A stretch of DNA of 62,274 nucleotides from Prosthecobacter debontii (GCA_945869675.1 CAMBPS010000010.1:1-62274); one strand, 5' to 3'; shown: positions 37,335 through 47,035, numbered from the stretch's first letter. Program-made: numbers and translations. Notes: generated by a model from the letters alone, not told the origin.

Positions 37335-37753
37335 CGCGCCATGAAACCACGCCCAACAAATGGCGGCACTGAATTAAAGGCCACCCGACGTGTATTATAG
37401 AACTCCATCAAACGAGAGCGTGTAGCGACCAATCGAGCGTAAAGCCCTGAATTGGCTGAATCATGTGGCATCGTTTTGATACTCTGATTGAGATGTTTGA
37501 TTGCCGGCACCACACTCGCATAACGATAGGCAGGATACTTTTCGGTCAAATAGCGTTGCGATAATCCATAATGAACCACGACGGAATGACTTTGGTCACC
37601 AGCGCCTAACAATGAATTGCTCATGGCCTCAGGTCCAAATTCACTGGCTGGCATGATCAACACCTTGGTCATCAAAGATTGCGGATGGAACCTTTCAGAA
37701 CAACCCACAAGAAAGAGCAGACATAAAGACAACAAAATAGAAAATGATTTCAT
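37298..37753 (-). CDS. Small lipoprotein, function unknown
   Basis: The 151-residue product begins MKSFSILLSLCLLFLVGCSE; LVGC is a good lipobox with Cys18 as the lipid site. The mature part is moderately basic and unrecognised. It lies 60 bp downstream of the broken gene at 37814-38687, so they may once have formed an operon. ATG 37753 is chosen for the signal. The 3' end overlaps the folate gene by 37 bp in antisense. Confidence 0.6.
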   Translation of the reverse strand: MKSFSILLSLCLLFLVGCSERFHPQSLMTKVLIMPASEFGPEAMSNSLLGAGDQSHSVVVHYGLSQRYLTEKYPAYRYASVVPAIKHLNQSIKTMPHDSANSGLYARLVATRSRLMEFYNTRRVAFNSVPPFVGRGFMARQSLMPAMGTIR

Positions 37754-37813
37754 ACGAAGAACGATGCGGCACAAACGAGTGAGCACAACTTTAATGACAG
37801 CTTTGTCATGCAC

Positions 37814-38687
37814 TTAAAAGGACCGGATCGGAGGACGCACCTCCTCCGCAATCGTGTAGCTAGGTGCCCCCGCAACACAATCACGGAATAGCCCACCGAT
37901 CAGTGCAGCGACGGGCCAATTCATTTCCCCAGGCGAAAAATCCCCACTCGTGAAGACGACGATCGAGTAAGGAACGCTGCCATAGCAAAAGAAAAGCGAC
38001 TCGTGATCCCACTCGCCATGGTTGCCTGTTTCCCCACCCACATAACCAACAGTGCGCGGCAGGAATAGGCGACCCACGCCATACTGATCACGCCTCATTG
38101 CCTCTAGCAAGAACTCGCCCCCGTGATCAAATTGGTAGTTTACACAGCGCTCATAAAAATCGGTGACAAAACGTGGTGAAAGTTGATTGGCCAACACATG
38201 CGAAGTCGGCAGATGATACTTCGCATCGAAAGAGGCTTCATCGGCAGAAGTCAGACGAGATTTCAGTGCCATCCAGGATGAGTTCACACTTTTGTCACAA
38301 ACCAGCACGACGTGCATGAACTCCTCATAACTGAGTGCTACGCCACGTTTTTCCAGCAGCATAGCAGAGATCATCGGCTTTGGAATAGAGCGTCCCATAA
38401 ACAGTCGATCAGCCTGAAATGCGGCGTGATACACACCTGTATGTCAATTTTTACGACATAACCGACGCTTGAATCATAACGATGTACTTCATAAAAATGC
38501 TGCATGTCATGTGTCCAAGCGCGACCTTGACCACCATAGGGATGATAACGGAAACGCGCGCCAGACGCCAAAGAGATGAACCCATGGGAACCGCACAACC
38601 GCCAAGCAAACTAGGCAGCGCTACCGCGAATCCGCGCAGCTAATTTCGGCGCGTTGTCGAGTTTGAATCAGACGAACTCACTGTCAT
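37814..38687 (-). pseudogene. Broken Tat/lipoprotein gene, possibly serine hydrolase (beta-lactamase fold)
   Basis: Three lesions can be read. ATG 38687 opens a frame with TTRRN, then TAG (38642-38640), then LRGFAVALPSLLGGC, together a twin-arginine lipoprotein signal interrupted by a stop. A frameshift follows after the lipobox region. A third break lies at a GTGTGT repeat near 38434; deleting one GT joins KIDIQV to YHAAFQADRL. The remaining 206 codons (38434 to 37814) are intact. SVNSSW and GETGNHGEWDH could be SxN and KTG-like elements of a serine beta-lactamase fold, but this is a guess. Probably non-functional unless the lesions are read errors. Confidence 0.6.
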
Positions 38688-38739
38688 AACTTGAGAGAAC
38701 TAGTATGACAAAAAGAATGAAGTTCCCATACAGACTTCC

Positions 38740-39702
38740 TCACACCTTCAGGTCATAAAAGCGAATCGCATTCTGGGACCAAAGCTTCTGTTGATCATTC
38801 GCCGAGCGTGAGGCGATAATTTGTTTCAATGCATCAACCCAATTTTGCAATTGACCTCCGAGCAGACAAACAGGCCAATCGCCACCAAAGAAAACACGAT
38901 TAGGTCCAAAGGCATCCAGACAATGATTCACAACGGGCGCAAGATCTTCTGCATGCCATTGTCCTGGTGGCACAAAAGCCACGATGCCACTGATCTTGCA
39001 CATCACCCCTGGCTGCGCCGCTACGGCGTCGATGCCGCGCTTCCATTCATCTGATGTACAACTCCGTTTCAAATCGGGACCCAGTTTTGGATTGAAGGCT
39101 TTCGGGTCGCCATTCCCGCAATGATCCAGGACAAAACACGTTTCAGGGCATTGCTGAATTAGCTTCACGCCATCCAAAAGTTCAGTCGGGCGCATCGTCA
39201 GTTCGAAATTAAGTCCATTTTCACCGAGCACTTGCACCCCCTGCACGAACTCCTTACTCAAACTAAATCCCGGAGGTGTGCTGGCTCCATGCAATACCTG
39301 GCGCAGACCTTTGACCCGATGATTGCCTGAGTAGCGCTTGATATAACTCTCGAAATCGGCTGAGGCAGGCCGACCTCCGATAGTCGCAGCGATGGTGGGC
39401 GTCTTCTCAGAAAGACACTGAGCGACCAAGGCATCGGCCTCTTTGATATGATCCACTGGGGCTACATCGACCTCCATGTAGATTGCCTTGATATTCAGAC
39501 CAGCGATTGCCTTCAAATAGTCTGCGTTCACAAAATCATGATTCAACACTTCTGGCGCACCCGCCACCCACGGCGGGCTCAGAACACTCCGATCCCAAAG
39601 ATGCTGATGGGTATCTATGATCAGCGAATCTGGCCTACTGACACTCGAGCAAGAAGAGAGCGCAGCCCCGGCAGAGGTCTGTAGAAAGTGACGACGGTTC
39701 AT
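38740..39702 (-). CDS. Exported amidohydrolase-family (TIM-barrel) hydrolase
   Basis: The 320-residue protein starts MNRRHFLQTSAGAAL, a Tat-like signal ending in an SSC site that may be lipidated. The barrel has DTHQHLWD (metal His pair) near residue 30, VLDHCGNGD and FFGGDWPVCLLGG with the late metal Asp. It belongs to the amidohydrolase 2 group that includes lactonases of sugar pathways. It starts 11 bp downstream of the DUF1501 gene, so the two are probably cotranscribed and both exported. Confidence 0.85.
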   Translation of the reverse strand: MNRRHFLQTSAGAALSSCSSVSRPDSLIIDTHQHLWDRSVLSPPWVAGAPEVLNHDFVNADYLKAIAGLNIKAIYMEVDVAPVDHIKEADALVAQCLSEKTPTIAATIGGRPASADFESYIKRYSGNHRVKGLRQVLHGASTPPGFSLSKEFVQGVQVLGENGLNFELTMRPTELLDGVKLIQQCPETCFVLDHCGNGDPKAFNPKLGPDLKRSCTSDEWKRGIDAVAAQPGVMCKISGIVAFVPPGQWHAEDLAPVVNHCLDAFGPNRVFFGGDWPVCLLGGQLQNWVDALKQIIASRSANDQQKLWSQNAIRFYDLKV

Positions 39703-39713
39703 AGGTCCAAAAT

Positions 39714-41159
39714 TTATGCGCAAAGCTCTTTCACCACATGCCCGTGAATGTCAGTGAGGCGATAGTTTCGACCTTGGAAGCGATACGTGAGGCGTTCATG
39801 ATCAAAGCCGAGCAGGTGCATGATGGTGGCTTGGAAGTCATGAACATGGACTTTGTTTTCGGCGATGTGAAAGCCTAATTCATCCGTGCTGCCGTAGTCA
39901 TATCCAGATTTCACGCCACCACCCGCCATGAAGAGTGTGTAACAATCAGGGTAGTGATCGCGTCCCAGAATCTTGCCAGCGGCTGTGCGGCCTTCACGGA
40001 AAGGCGTGCGTCCAAACTCACCACCCCAAATGACAAGGGTGTCTTCAAGCAATCCACGCTGCTTGAGATCTTTGATAAGCGCTGCGACAGGCTTGTCTGT
40101 TGCGGCCATTTTTTTGGTTAATCCATCCGTTATGCCAGAATCGGAAGAGGTGCCGTGAAAGTCCCAGCCCCAATCGAAAAGATTCACAAACCGAACACCT
40201 TGCTCGATGAGACGTCTCGCCAGCAGGCAGTTATTGGCAAAGCTGGATTCACCAGGCTTAGCACCGTAGTCTTCAAGCACTTTGGCTGGCTCTTTGGAGA
40301 TATCCATCACCTCAGGCACACTAGTCTGCATACGAAAGGCAAGTTCGTACTGTGAGATGCGGGTCATCGTCTCAGAGTGACCCAGTTCGGCAGCTTGCAG
40401 TTCATTGATTTCCTTGAGCGCATCTAGCGTTTTGCGGCGCAGATCACGGCTCATGCCCGCTGGATTATTGGCATACAAAACAGGGTCGCCTTTACTACGG
40501 CATTGCACGCCCTGATACACGCTAGGAATGAATCCGCTACCCCAGCAAGCCTGACCACCACTCGGCTGTGTTCCACTGGAAATGAGAGCGACAAATCCAG
40601 GCAGATCCTGATTCTCTGTTCCAAGACCATAAGTGGCCCATGAGCCCATGGATGGGCGCCCTTGACGAATGTGTCCAGTGAATAGCAATAGCTCGGCAGG
40701 CGCGTGATTGAACTGATCTGTGTACATTGACCTCACCATGGTGATGTCATCCGCAAGACCATGAAAATTTGGGCAGGCATCACTCATCCACATGCCTGCT
40801 TTTCCATACTGCTTGAATGTCCGCGGGGTGCCCATGAGCTTCGGCACGCCAGTCGTGAAAGCAAATTTACGACCTTTTAAAACGCTGTCAGGGCAGTCTT
40901 GCCCATTCCGCTTTACCAGTTGAGGCTTATAATCAAAGAGATCTAAATGCGGCGGCGCACCAGACATGTGAAGGTAGATCACACGCTTCGCCTTAGCGGC
41001 TGTGAGCGGCTGTTTGGGAACGAGCGGATTGTCAGATTTAGTCGCAGCCTCGGACTGCATCGCCCGCATGGCGATGGCGCCGAGGCTAAACTGCCCTGCC
41101 CCAGTGATAAACTGTCGACGCGTGTTAAACTGGAGACGATCGTGGAGAACGGGGTTCAT
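39714..41159 (-). CDS. Tat-exported DUF1501 protein (sulfatase-like fold)
   Basis: The 481-residue protein has a Tat signal (TRRQFITGAGQFSLGAIAM) and is a DUF1501 member, with YLHMSGAPPHLDLFDYKP at the N-terminus, MVRSMYTDQFNHAPAEL, WGGEFGRTPF and GRDHYP, which mark an alkaline-phosphatase-like metal site. Function is not established. In PVC bacteria these genes usually follow a DUF1549/DUF1553 cytochrome gene; none is present here. It is followed by the amidohydrolase gene after 11 bp. Confidence 0.93.
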   Translation of the reverse strand: MNPVLHDRLQFNTRRQFITGAGQFSLGAIAMRAMQSEAATKSDNPLVPKQPLTAAKAKRVIYLHMSGAPPHLDLFDYKPQLVKRNGQDCPDSVLKGRKFAFTTGVPKLMGTPRTFKQYGKAGMWMSDACPNFHGLADDITMVRSMYTDQFNHAPAELLLFTGHIRQGRPSMGSWATYGLGTENQDLPGFVALISSGTQPSGGQACWGSGFIPSVYQGVQCRSKGDPVLYANNPAGMSRDLRRKTLDALKEINELQAAELGHSETMTRISQYELAFRMQTSVPEVMDISKEPAKVLEDYGAKPGESSFANNCLLARRLIEQGVRFVNLFDWGWDFHGTSSDSGITDGLTKKMAATDKPVAALIKDLKQRGLLEDTLVIWGGEFGRTPFREGRTAAGKILGRDHYPDCYTLFMAGGGVKSGYDYGSTDELGFHIAENKVHVHDFQATIMHLLGFDHERLTYRFQGRNYRLTDIHGHVVKELCA

Positions 41160-41209
41160 TGTCCGTTAATACGCATTGGAAACGCTGCCTCTAGCCAAAT
41201 CAATTCATG

Positions 41210-41238
41210 ACTTGAGGTCACCATTTGTAACCTCAAGT
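41210..41238. terminator. Inverted repeat between the ABC-F and DUF1501 genes
   Basis: ACTTGAGGT (41210-41218) and ACCTCAAGT (41230-41238) are perfect 9-bp complements around an 11-base loop, 30 bases after the ABC-F stop. Neither side has a proper T-run, so it is a weak terminator or a regulatory hairpin. Confidence 0.4.
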
Positions 41239-41268
41239 TTGCAAAACCCATTCCACTCCGAAGAGCCG

Positions 41269-42879
41269 TTACTCCGCAATCACCGCAGCGCGGGCATTTT
41301 CCTCGGCACCAGTCTTCTCCAGATAGTAATCGTAGCCACCACTATATGGGGTAACGACACCACTGCTGATGTGCAACACCTTCGTAGCGATGCTACGGAT
41401 GAAATGCACATCATGAGAAATGAAGACGAGCGTTCCTTCAAACTTTTGCAAGGCGAGAATCAAACCTTCGATAGCCCAGATATCAAGATGCGTCGTCGGC
41501 TCGTCCATGAGCAAGAGGTTAGGAGGATCGACGAGGAACTTCACCAGGTTGAGACGACTTTTTTCGCCTCCACTAAGCACTTTACAGCGCTTATGCACAT
41601 CCTCACGCTTGAAGAGGAAGCTACCAAGGATGCTGCGTGCATCGTCTTCACGCAACTCAGGAGCGCAGCGCTTTAATTCTTCGAGAATCGTGCACTCAGG
41701 ATCAAGCGTATCACTGCGATGCTGGGAAAAGTAGCCCATCTTGACATTGGTGCCAAATTTACGATCGCCCTTCTGGAACGGGACCACGCCTGCCATGATC
41801 TTAATCAATGTGGATTTACCTGAACCATTAGGTCCGACAAGAACTGTGCGCTCACCTTTTTCAATTTCCAAATCAAGGCCCTTATAGATCTTCTTTTCTC
41901 CATAAGCCTGATGGATGTCCGTAAGCGCAATCACACGCTGACCGCTTCGTTGAGGCTGAGGGAAATTAAAGCGGAAGGCTTTGCGTAGAGGACGTGGCTT
42001 ATCCAACTTGTCCATCTTTTCCAGCTGGCGCTCACGGCTCTGCGCTTGGGCAGATTTCGAGGCCACGGAGCGGAAACGGTCGATGAATTCCTGAATGTGC
42101 TCGATCTCTTTTTGCTGATTTTTCCAAGATTGATAAGCGCGATCGTAGTTCTCTTCCTTCTGCTTCAGATAGCTGGTGTAATTTCCCTGATATTGCAGAA
42201 GTTTGCTTTCATCGATCTCATAAACAGTCTCTATCAGCTCATCCATAAAATCGCGGTCATGGGAAATGAGCAGAATCGCACCTGGATAATTTTTCAGGTA
42301 GTTTTTAAACCACAGGAGTGAAAGCAAATCGAGATGATTCGTCGGCTCATCCAGCAGGAGCAAATCAGGCTCTATGACAAGCAACTGCGCCAAATGCGCG
42401 CGCATGACCCAGCCGCCGGAATACTCACGCGCAGGTTTGTTAAAATCACTCTCCTTGAAACCAAAGCCCTTCAAAATCTTTTTGGCCTTAGCCTCGGCCT
42501 GCGGATCATTAAGAGCATCATGTTTAGCATGGGCCTCATTATATTCAGGGGAAGCCACGTCACCCTTGGCCTCGTAGTCGCGCAATACGACCTCCAATCG
42601 CTCAATCTCACCCGCTTTTCCGGTAGCTACGTCAAGAATGGTTTCTTCACCGACAGGTTCACTTTCCTGAGGAAGATAGCCAAGAGTGGTCCATTCATCG
42701 CGCGCGACTTCTCCCGAATCGGGCTCATCTTGTTTGAGAATCAGAGAAAAAAGGGTTGATTTACCAGCTCCATTCGGCCCGACTAGGGCGACACGTTCCG
42801 CATAATTTACGGTCATGTTAGCTCCGGTAAAGAGCGTGCGGGCATTGAAGGTCTTGGTAACGGCGCGAAGATTCAGCAT
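41269..42879 (-). CDS. ABC-F family ATPase
   Basis: The 536-residue soluble protein has two ABC domains and no membrane spans. Walker A loops are GPNGAGKST (about 34-42) and GPNGSGKST, signatures include LSGGEKSRLNL, and Walker B is LLLLDEPTNHLD and LLMDEPTTHLD. The interdomain linker contains YDRAYQSWKNQQKEIEHIQEF, the ABC-F P-site tRNA interaction motif region. ABC-F proteins act on stalled ribosomes. Which subgroup is meant (EttA, Uup or YheS) is not certain. ATG 42879 gives the family start; 42951 adds 24 unrelated residues. Confidence 0.93.
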   Translation of the reverse strand: MLNLRAVTKTFNARTLFTGANMTVNYAERVALVGPNGAGKSTLFSLILKQDEPDSGEVARDEWTTLGYLPQESEPVGEETILDVATGKAGEIERLEVVLRDYEAKGDVASPEYNEAHAKHDALNDPQAEAKAKKILKGFGFKESDFNKPAREYSGGWVMRAHLAQLLVIEPDLLLLDEPTNHLDLLSLLWFKNYLKNYPGAILLISHDRDFMDELIETVYEIDESKLLQYQGNYTSYLKQKEENYDRAYQSWKNQQKEIEHIQEFIDRFRSVASKSAQAQSRERQLEKMDKLDKPRPLRKAFRFNFPQPQRSGQRVIALTDIHQAYGEKKIYKGLDLEIEKGERTVLVGPNGSGKSTLIKIMAGVVPFQKGDRKFGTNVKMGYFSQHRSDTLDPECTILEELKRCAPELREDDARSILGSFLFKREDVHKRCKVLSGGEKSRLNLVKFLVDPPNLLLMDEPTTHLDIWAIEGLILALQKFEGTLVFISHDVHFIRSIATKVLHISSGVVTPYSGGYDYYLEKTGAEENARAAVIAE

Positions 42880-42976
42880 GGGGGTCGTGGCAGTAGCATG
42901 AACTGGGCTACTTTGCAGCCGCTTTTTGTTCAGCCGGCCGATTCCGTGCAAAATTTAGGCTAAGCACCTTAGCGAT

Positions 42977-43360
42977 CTAGGGGACGAAAACAGGCCGCTT
43001 CCAGATAGGCACCCTTGTTTTCACCTCCTGCAAATACCAGCGACAGAGGTCAAAGGCGGCCGCACTGTGCTTGGTGCGGACGCGAATGAGGATGGAAGGC
43101 TCCTCTGCAGCCACAAAACCCAACCGATGCTGAATAAACACCTCATGCGGGCCATGCGCTACCCGCCCAGATTCCACCAATTCAGCCAACATTTTTTCCG
43201 CCATGGGCTGATAGGCACTGTAGTCGATGCCGGAAATAAGACGATTGTCTTCCAGTCCTCTGACTGTTCCCAGAAACCTGACTTCAGCCCCCTGCCCTAC
43301 TGAAAAAGCAGGCGTGAGCTCTGGGATAGCTTGTGGAGAAAGTATGTAGGAAGTCGGCAT
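42977..43360 (-). CDS. moaE: Molybdopterin synthase catalytic subunit (MoaE-like)
   Basis: MoaE carries sulfur from MoaD to cyclic pyranopterin in molybdenum-cofactor synthesis. The 127-residue protein is slightly short. Visible are FLGTVRG near residue 29, YSAYQPMAEKML near residue 47 and the catalytic Lys segment KTRVPIWKRPVFV at the C-terminus. MoaD and other moa genes are absent from the window. No signal peptide. Confidence 0.88.
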   Translation of the reverse strand: MPTSYILSPQAIPELTPAFSVGQGAEVRFLGTVRGLEDNRLISGIDYSAYQPMAEKMLAELVESGRVAHGPHEVFIQHRLGFVAAEEPSILIRVRTKHSAAAFDLCRWYLQEVKTRVPIWKRPVFVP

Positions 43361-43412
43361 CTCAGGTTATGGGAGCACGAGATTCGTCTCTGCGCTAGTT
43401 TTCAAAAGCTGG

Positions 43413-43553
43413 TTAATAAGCCTCTTCAACGCTGTAATTCCAAATGAGCGGTCCATTAAACCCATTGTTGTAGTCAGCATCAATGAAGTAGACGCGGTCA
43501 TAGCCCGAACCGCCATTGCCAGCGATGTAGCTATTATTCAGGTTTTTTAGCCG
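43413..43553 (-). pseudogene. 3' fragment of an unidentified surface or pilin-like gene
   Basis: A 46-codon open frame, closed upstream by TAG at 43554-43556, encodes a Gly/Asn/Tyr-rich peptide with GNGGSGYDRVYFIDADYNN and ends in WNYSVEEAY. This looks like the end of a secreted or pilin-like verrucomicrobial protein. There is no start codon or ribosome site. It lies directly downstream of the AsmA-like gene. Confidence 0.35.
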
Positions 43554-43562
43554 CTAGCAAAA

Positions 43563-46277
43563 TCACCTTCCGCCAGGACGATTGAAAATCGGTGGAATAA
43601 TCTTTTTCAGCATTGGCAGCAGCGTCTTCACGGAGTCTTCGGCCATGCGTTCAGCTTCCAGATTTGCAGCTTCACTCGGAGTTTCTCGAGCCTGCTTAAA
43701 ACTCCCGGAGCCGCCGTTCAGCACCATTGCCGTCCATTTAGGATCCGAAAATGAGCCATCTCCATGATACTGGAGCAGCTCACTGAATGGCAGAAAGACA
43801 ATACCCGGCAGGCCACGAACACGCACTTGCGCAGCTAGGTCCACGACGTCGCGAATGAAGTCGATTTTTCCGCTGAGTAAAATTCTAAACGTGCTTGTCA
43901 GTGCCTCAAAATCCTCCGTCATGACAAAACCATCAGCCACCCTAAACGTGCAGTCTGCTTCTTTAGCCACATTATATCCAGCAATCTGTTTGGGCAGAAC
44001 AGTGCCCAGAACAGGCGCCAGAACACCCACGATCGGCACCGAATACAGATTCCCATTCAAGATCGTTAAAGCACCATCGCCCTTTAAGGCAGGCCAATCA
44101 TTGAGTCTTCCTGAAAACTTAAAGTGACCCGTCATGTCGCCTTCCGTATCATTATTTTTGGAATAAATTTGTGCAAATCTCGGCAAGCTCACACTCTTCA
44201 CGTTCATGTTACCTGAGAACTCCTGAGAGTGCACACCAGGGCCAACCAGACCGTTAAGTTCAAATCCGCCTCCCAGCAAATTCGAGATAATGTCGAATTT
44301 CGTGCCCTGCCCCGCATTCCGCACATCGGCCTGAAGACTCTCAAAAGGCAGCTTTTTACCAAAAGCCTCATAAGGGAACTTAGCTGCCTTCAGGGTCACC
44401 TCAAAATCCCCACTTTCAGGGCGAAGGTCCACAGAGCCCTTGGCAAGCATCGGGCCACCATACAACTGACCACTAACCTCAAAATTCATCTTGGGACCTT
44501 TAAAAGTCAGATCCCCTTTGGGAGAATTAATCAAATAGTCTTCACCAAATAAGACATAGCGGCCGGTTCCTGTCGCATGGTGAAATTTCACCCGAAGATC
44601 ATTCTTATCTGGCACGCGGTAATTGACTGTTCCATTGACCTCAGCCGAAGTCGTATTTGGCAACCGATAGCGGGAAATGATATCCGCTGTTTTAGGGGCA
44701 AAAACGCCAACGATGGCAACGGGATCGAGATCACTTTTGATACCTTCAAGGCGCACCCACTTCTCTTCATCATCGACGTGAACATGCACCGCTTCACCCC
44801 TTCCTTCAGGACGTTTGATTTTGAGATTTCGATAATGTTGAATAGGGCCCTGGAACTCCACATCTGCCTGAAGTTCATCCAGTTCAACCCCGCGATATTT
44901 GAAGTGCCGTAAGTCGCCTCGACCCGTATTAAGGCACTTTTGCGGATCCGGCTCCGGCCCTACACCATTGAGTTCAAAATGGATCGAAGACTCTGGACTA
45001 AATTGAAATCGCTGAATGATTTCCCTCGTCTTTTGCATCTTGGCAAAGGGAACAAAGGCATTGGGATCCATGCGTGCCACGATCTGATAACGACAACCAT
45101 TCGTCTCGTGCACCATCGTTTGAGCAGCCAAGGTTCCTGTCTCGTGGCGCAACACTAAATCTCGAATGTAAACACCCTCCGGGGCCACCCCAATGCTGGC
45201 CTTCACTCCATCAAAGACACTTCCACGGGTGCTAAAACGTCCGCATTCCAGTTGCCCCGTCACCTTCACCGGACGCCGATGAGTGGAAAATGGCCCACCA
45301 ATATACCAAAGACCCTCTAGAGCTAAATGAGGCGGCTCATAAAATACTATCTCACGCAGATTATCACTATTTAAAAAGGCCTGTGCAAGACCTGGCAGAT
45401 CCGCACTAGAAGTCAGATGAAAGCGTAAATCCTCAGCCCCCATCATCCAAGTAGCACTAGCATTTAACTCGCCTAGGCGATCTTTGAGATGAAAGCGCGA
45501 TAGATCCACAAAACCTGCATTGTAATCCAAATCAGCGCGCAGCTCCTCACAGTTGTAACCTTCATAACTTAGTCCATTGGACTCAAAAAAAAGATGCGCC
45601 GTCATGTCAACGAGACGATCCAGAGATCCGTGCAATTCCAAATGAATCCGTGGAGCTTGGACAAACTGAAAGCGTTTCAACCAATCCAATCCACGACGGA
45701 TGCGAACCTGATGCTGCCGCAGGCCCTCCACTCGTTGCATCGGTGTTTGTTTAGGTTCTGCTTGTTGGTCAAAATTCGCCGTTTTGGCTGGCAATAAAAG
45801 CTCGCCACTCAAGCTCAAGACAATTCCAGAAAGTGTTCCCTCGGCTTCTTGCAGTTCCAATCGACCTTCACTCAAATAAGCCCTTGCGCTGAGGTCCTCA
45901 ATTTTGATGACCGTTGGTTCATTCGATTCAGGATCGATCGGCAGCGTCACATTAGTATGGCTAAGTTCCAGTGCTTCTAATACGAATTTTTTTTCCAACA
46001 GTTGTCCTACATCAAAGTCCATATTGAGGCGATCCATAGCCACCAGAACCTGCTTTCGATCCGCATCCGCAAAAATCTGAACATCCTGCGCGATGATGCC
46101 ACCCAGAGGATTCAAAATAAGTCGACTGAAATCCAGATACAAGCCACGCTGCGCCATTTCCTGAATCAAAAAAGTGCGCCACGAATTCCCAAAACTATCT
46201 GTGCTGACAAAGATCAACCCTGCCAGCATTCCGCTGGCCACGACGAGTTTGATGAGATTTCGAATAAATCGCAGCAT
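43563..46277 (-). CDS. AsmA/TamB-like envelope protein
   Basis: The 904-residue protein (start MLRFIRNLIKLVVASG; 46292 and 46334 are possible) has one N-terminal membrane anchor (about 8-28) and then a long periplasmic region of beta-strand repeats. The C-terminal third carries the AsmA-like C-terminal pattern, with NLLGGGFELNGLVGPGVHSQEF and LLSGKIDFIRDVVDLAAQVRV. Members bridge the envelope and are implicated in lipid transport to the outer membrane. It starts 53 bp after the HMA-MauE gene on the same strand. Confidence 0.8.
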   Translation of the reverse strand: MLRFIRNLIKLVVASGMLAGLIFVSTDSFGNSWRTFLIQEMAQRGLYLDFSRLILNPLGGIIAQDVQIFADADRKQVLVAMDRLNMDFDVGQLLEKKFVLEALELSHTNVTLPIDPESNEPTVIKIEDLSARAYLSEGRLELQEAEGTLSGIVLSLSGELLLPAKTANFDQQAEPKQTPMQRVEGLRQHQVRIRRGLDWLKRFQFVQAPRIHLELHGSLDRLVDMTAHLFFESNGLSYEGYNCEELRADLDYNAGFVDLSRFHLKDRLGELNASATWMMGAEDLRFHLTSSADLPGLAQAFLNSDNLREIVFYEPPHLALEGLWYIGGPFSTHRRPVKVTGQLECGRFSTRGSVFDGVKASIGVAPEGVYIRDLVLRHETGTLAAQTMVHETNGCRYQIVARMDPNAFVPFAKMQKTREIIQRFQFSPESSIHFELNGVGPEPDPQKCLNTGRGDLRHFKYRGVELDELQADVEFQGPIQHYRNLKIKRPEGRGEAVHVHVDDEEKWVRLEGIKSDLDPVAIVGVFAPKTADIISRYRLPNTTSAEVNGTVNYRVPDKNDLRVKFHHATGTGRYVLFGEDYLINSPKGDLTFKGPKMNFEVSGQLYGGPMLAKGSVDLRPESGDFEVTLKAAKFPYEAFGKKLPFESLQADVRNAGQGTKFDIISNLLGGGFELNGLVGPGVHSQEFSGNMNVKSVSLPRFAQIYSKNNDTEGDMTGHFKFSGRLNDWPALKGDGALTILNGNLYSVPIVGVLAPVLGTVLPKQIAGYNVAKEADCTFRVADGFVMTEDFEALTSTFRILLSGKIDFIRDVVDLAAQVRVRGLPGIVFLPFSELLQYHGDGSFSDPKWTAMVLNGGSGSFKQARETPSEAANLEAERMAEDSVKTLLPMLKKIIPPIFNRPGGR

Positions 46278-46330
46278 GGAGATTAGGAACATTGCCTCGT
46301 CATCAGCGCTTTGCAAACACGGCCTAAAAA

Positions 46331-47035
46331 TCAATGAGGCAAGATCAGAGCCATAACAGCCATTCCTAGCATCAATCCATCCTCAATTATCGTCACCGTG
46401 GACATCGGTAGATTAAAAACCGTACCCAAACAGGCACAACGGATGGATTGCCGTGACAGAACCGCTTTCACGACACCAAAAAGGCTAACGACCATTACCA
46501 CAGCAGTAAGGGCATTGGTTTCTAGAGGCCATGTGTCTGTAACGTAACTCAGACCCAACGTCAGCTCTATAAAAGGATACACAAATCCATAAGAAGGCAG
46601 CGCTTGGGCAATCAGATCATAGCTCCGATAAGCTGAGGCGAAGCCACGCAGGTCCAGCATTTTAAAAAATGAAAAGGCCATGAAAAAGCCACCCATGAAA
46701 AAACGCATCATTCCCTGCCAATGCGGCCAGCCCAAGAGGGCGCTTAAAACCGTTAAATAGGCTAGCAAGATCAAAAGCGGCCGATAGGTCTGCGTGGTCA
46801 TGTCGGGCAGCGGTGCGGTGCTCAACGCCTGCACCTGATATTTCCCCAGAGGACTCAACCACTCGTTTACCAAATCCACCGAAAAAACGTCTTCCGCCGT
46901 CAGCTTAACAATTGCCGGCTTCATTGTGACCTCAGCCTCAGAAACGCCCGTCATCTCCAAAAGCCGTCCCTTGACCTTTGCCACACAGGATTGGCAACTC
47001 ATGCCACTGATAGAAAATGTTTGAGGCTGATTCAT
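46331..47035 (-). CDS. HMA domain fused to a MauE/DoxX-like membrane protein
   Basis: Residues 1-70 form a heavy-metal-associated domain with GMSCQSC (Cys14, Cys17), which binds copper or a similar ion. Residues 85-234 hold four membrane spans in the order typical of MauE/DoxX proteins, with a CACLG pair near residue 200 resembling the redox Cys of such thiol-handling proteins. The fusion suggests metal or thiol transfer across the inner membrane. It heads the gene pair with the AsmA-like gene. Confidence 0.8.
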   Translation of the reverse strand: MNQPQTFSISGMSCQSCVAKVKGRLLEMTGVSEAEVTMKPAIVKLTAEDVFSVDLVNEWLSPLGKYQVQALSTAPLPDMTTQTYRPLLILLAYLTVLSALLGWPHWQGMMRFFMGGFFMAFSFFKMLDLRGFASAYRSYDLIAQALPSYGFVYPFIELTLGLSYVTDTWPLETNALTAVVMVVSLFGVVKAVLSRQSIRCACLGTVFNLPMSTVTIIEDGLMLGMAVMALILPH

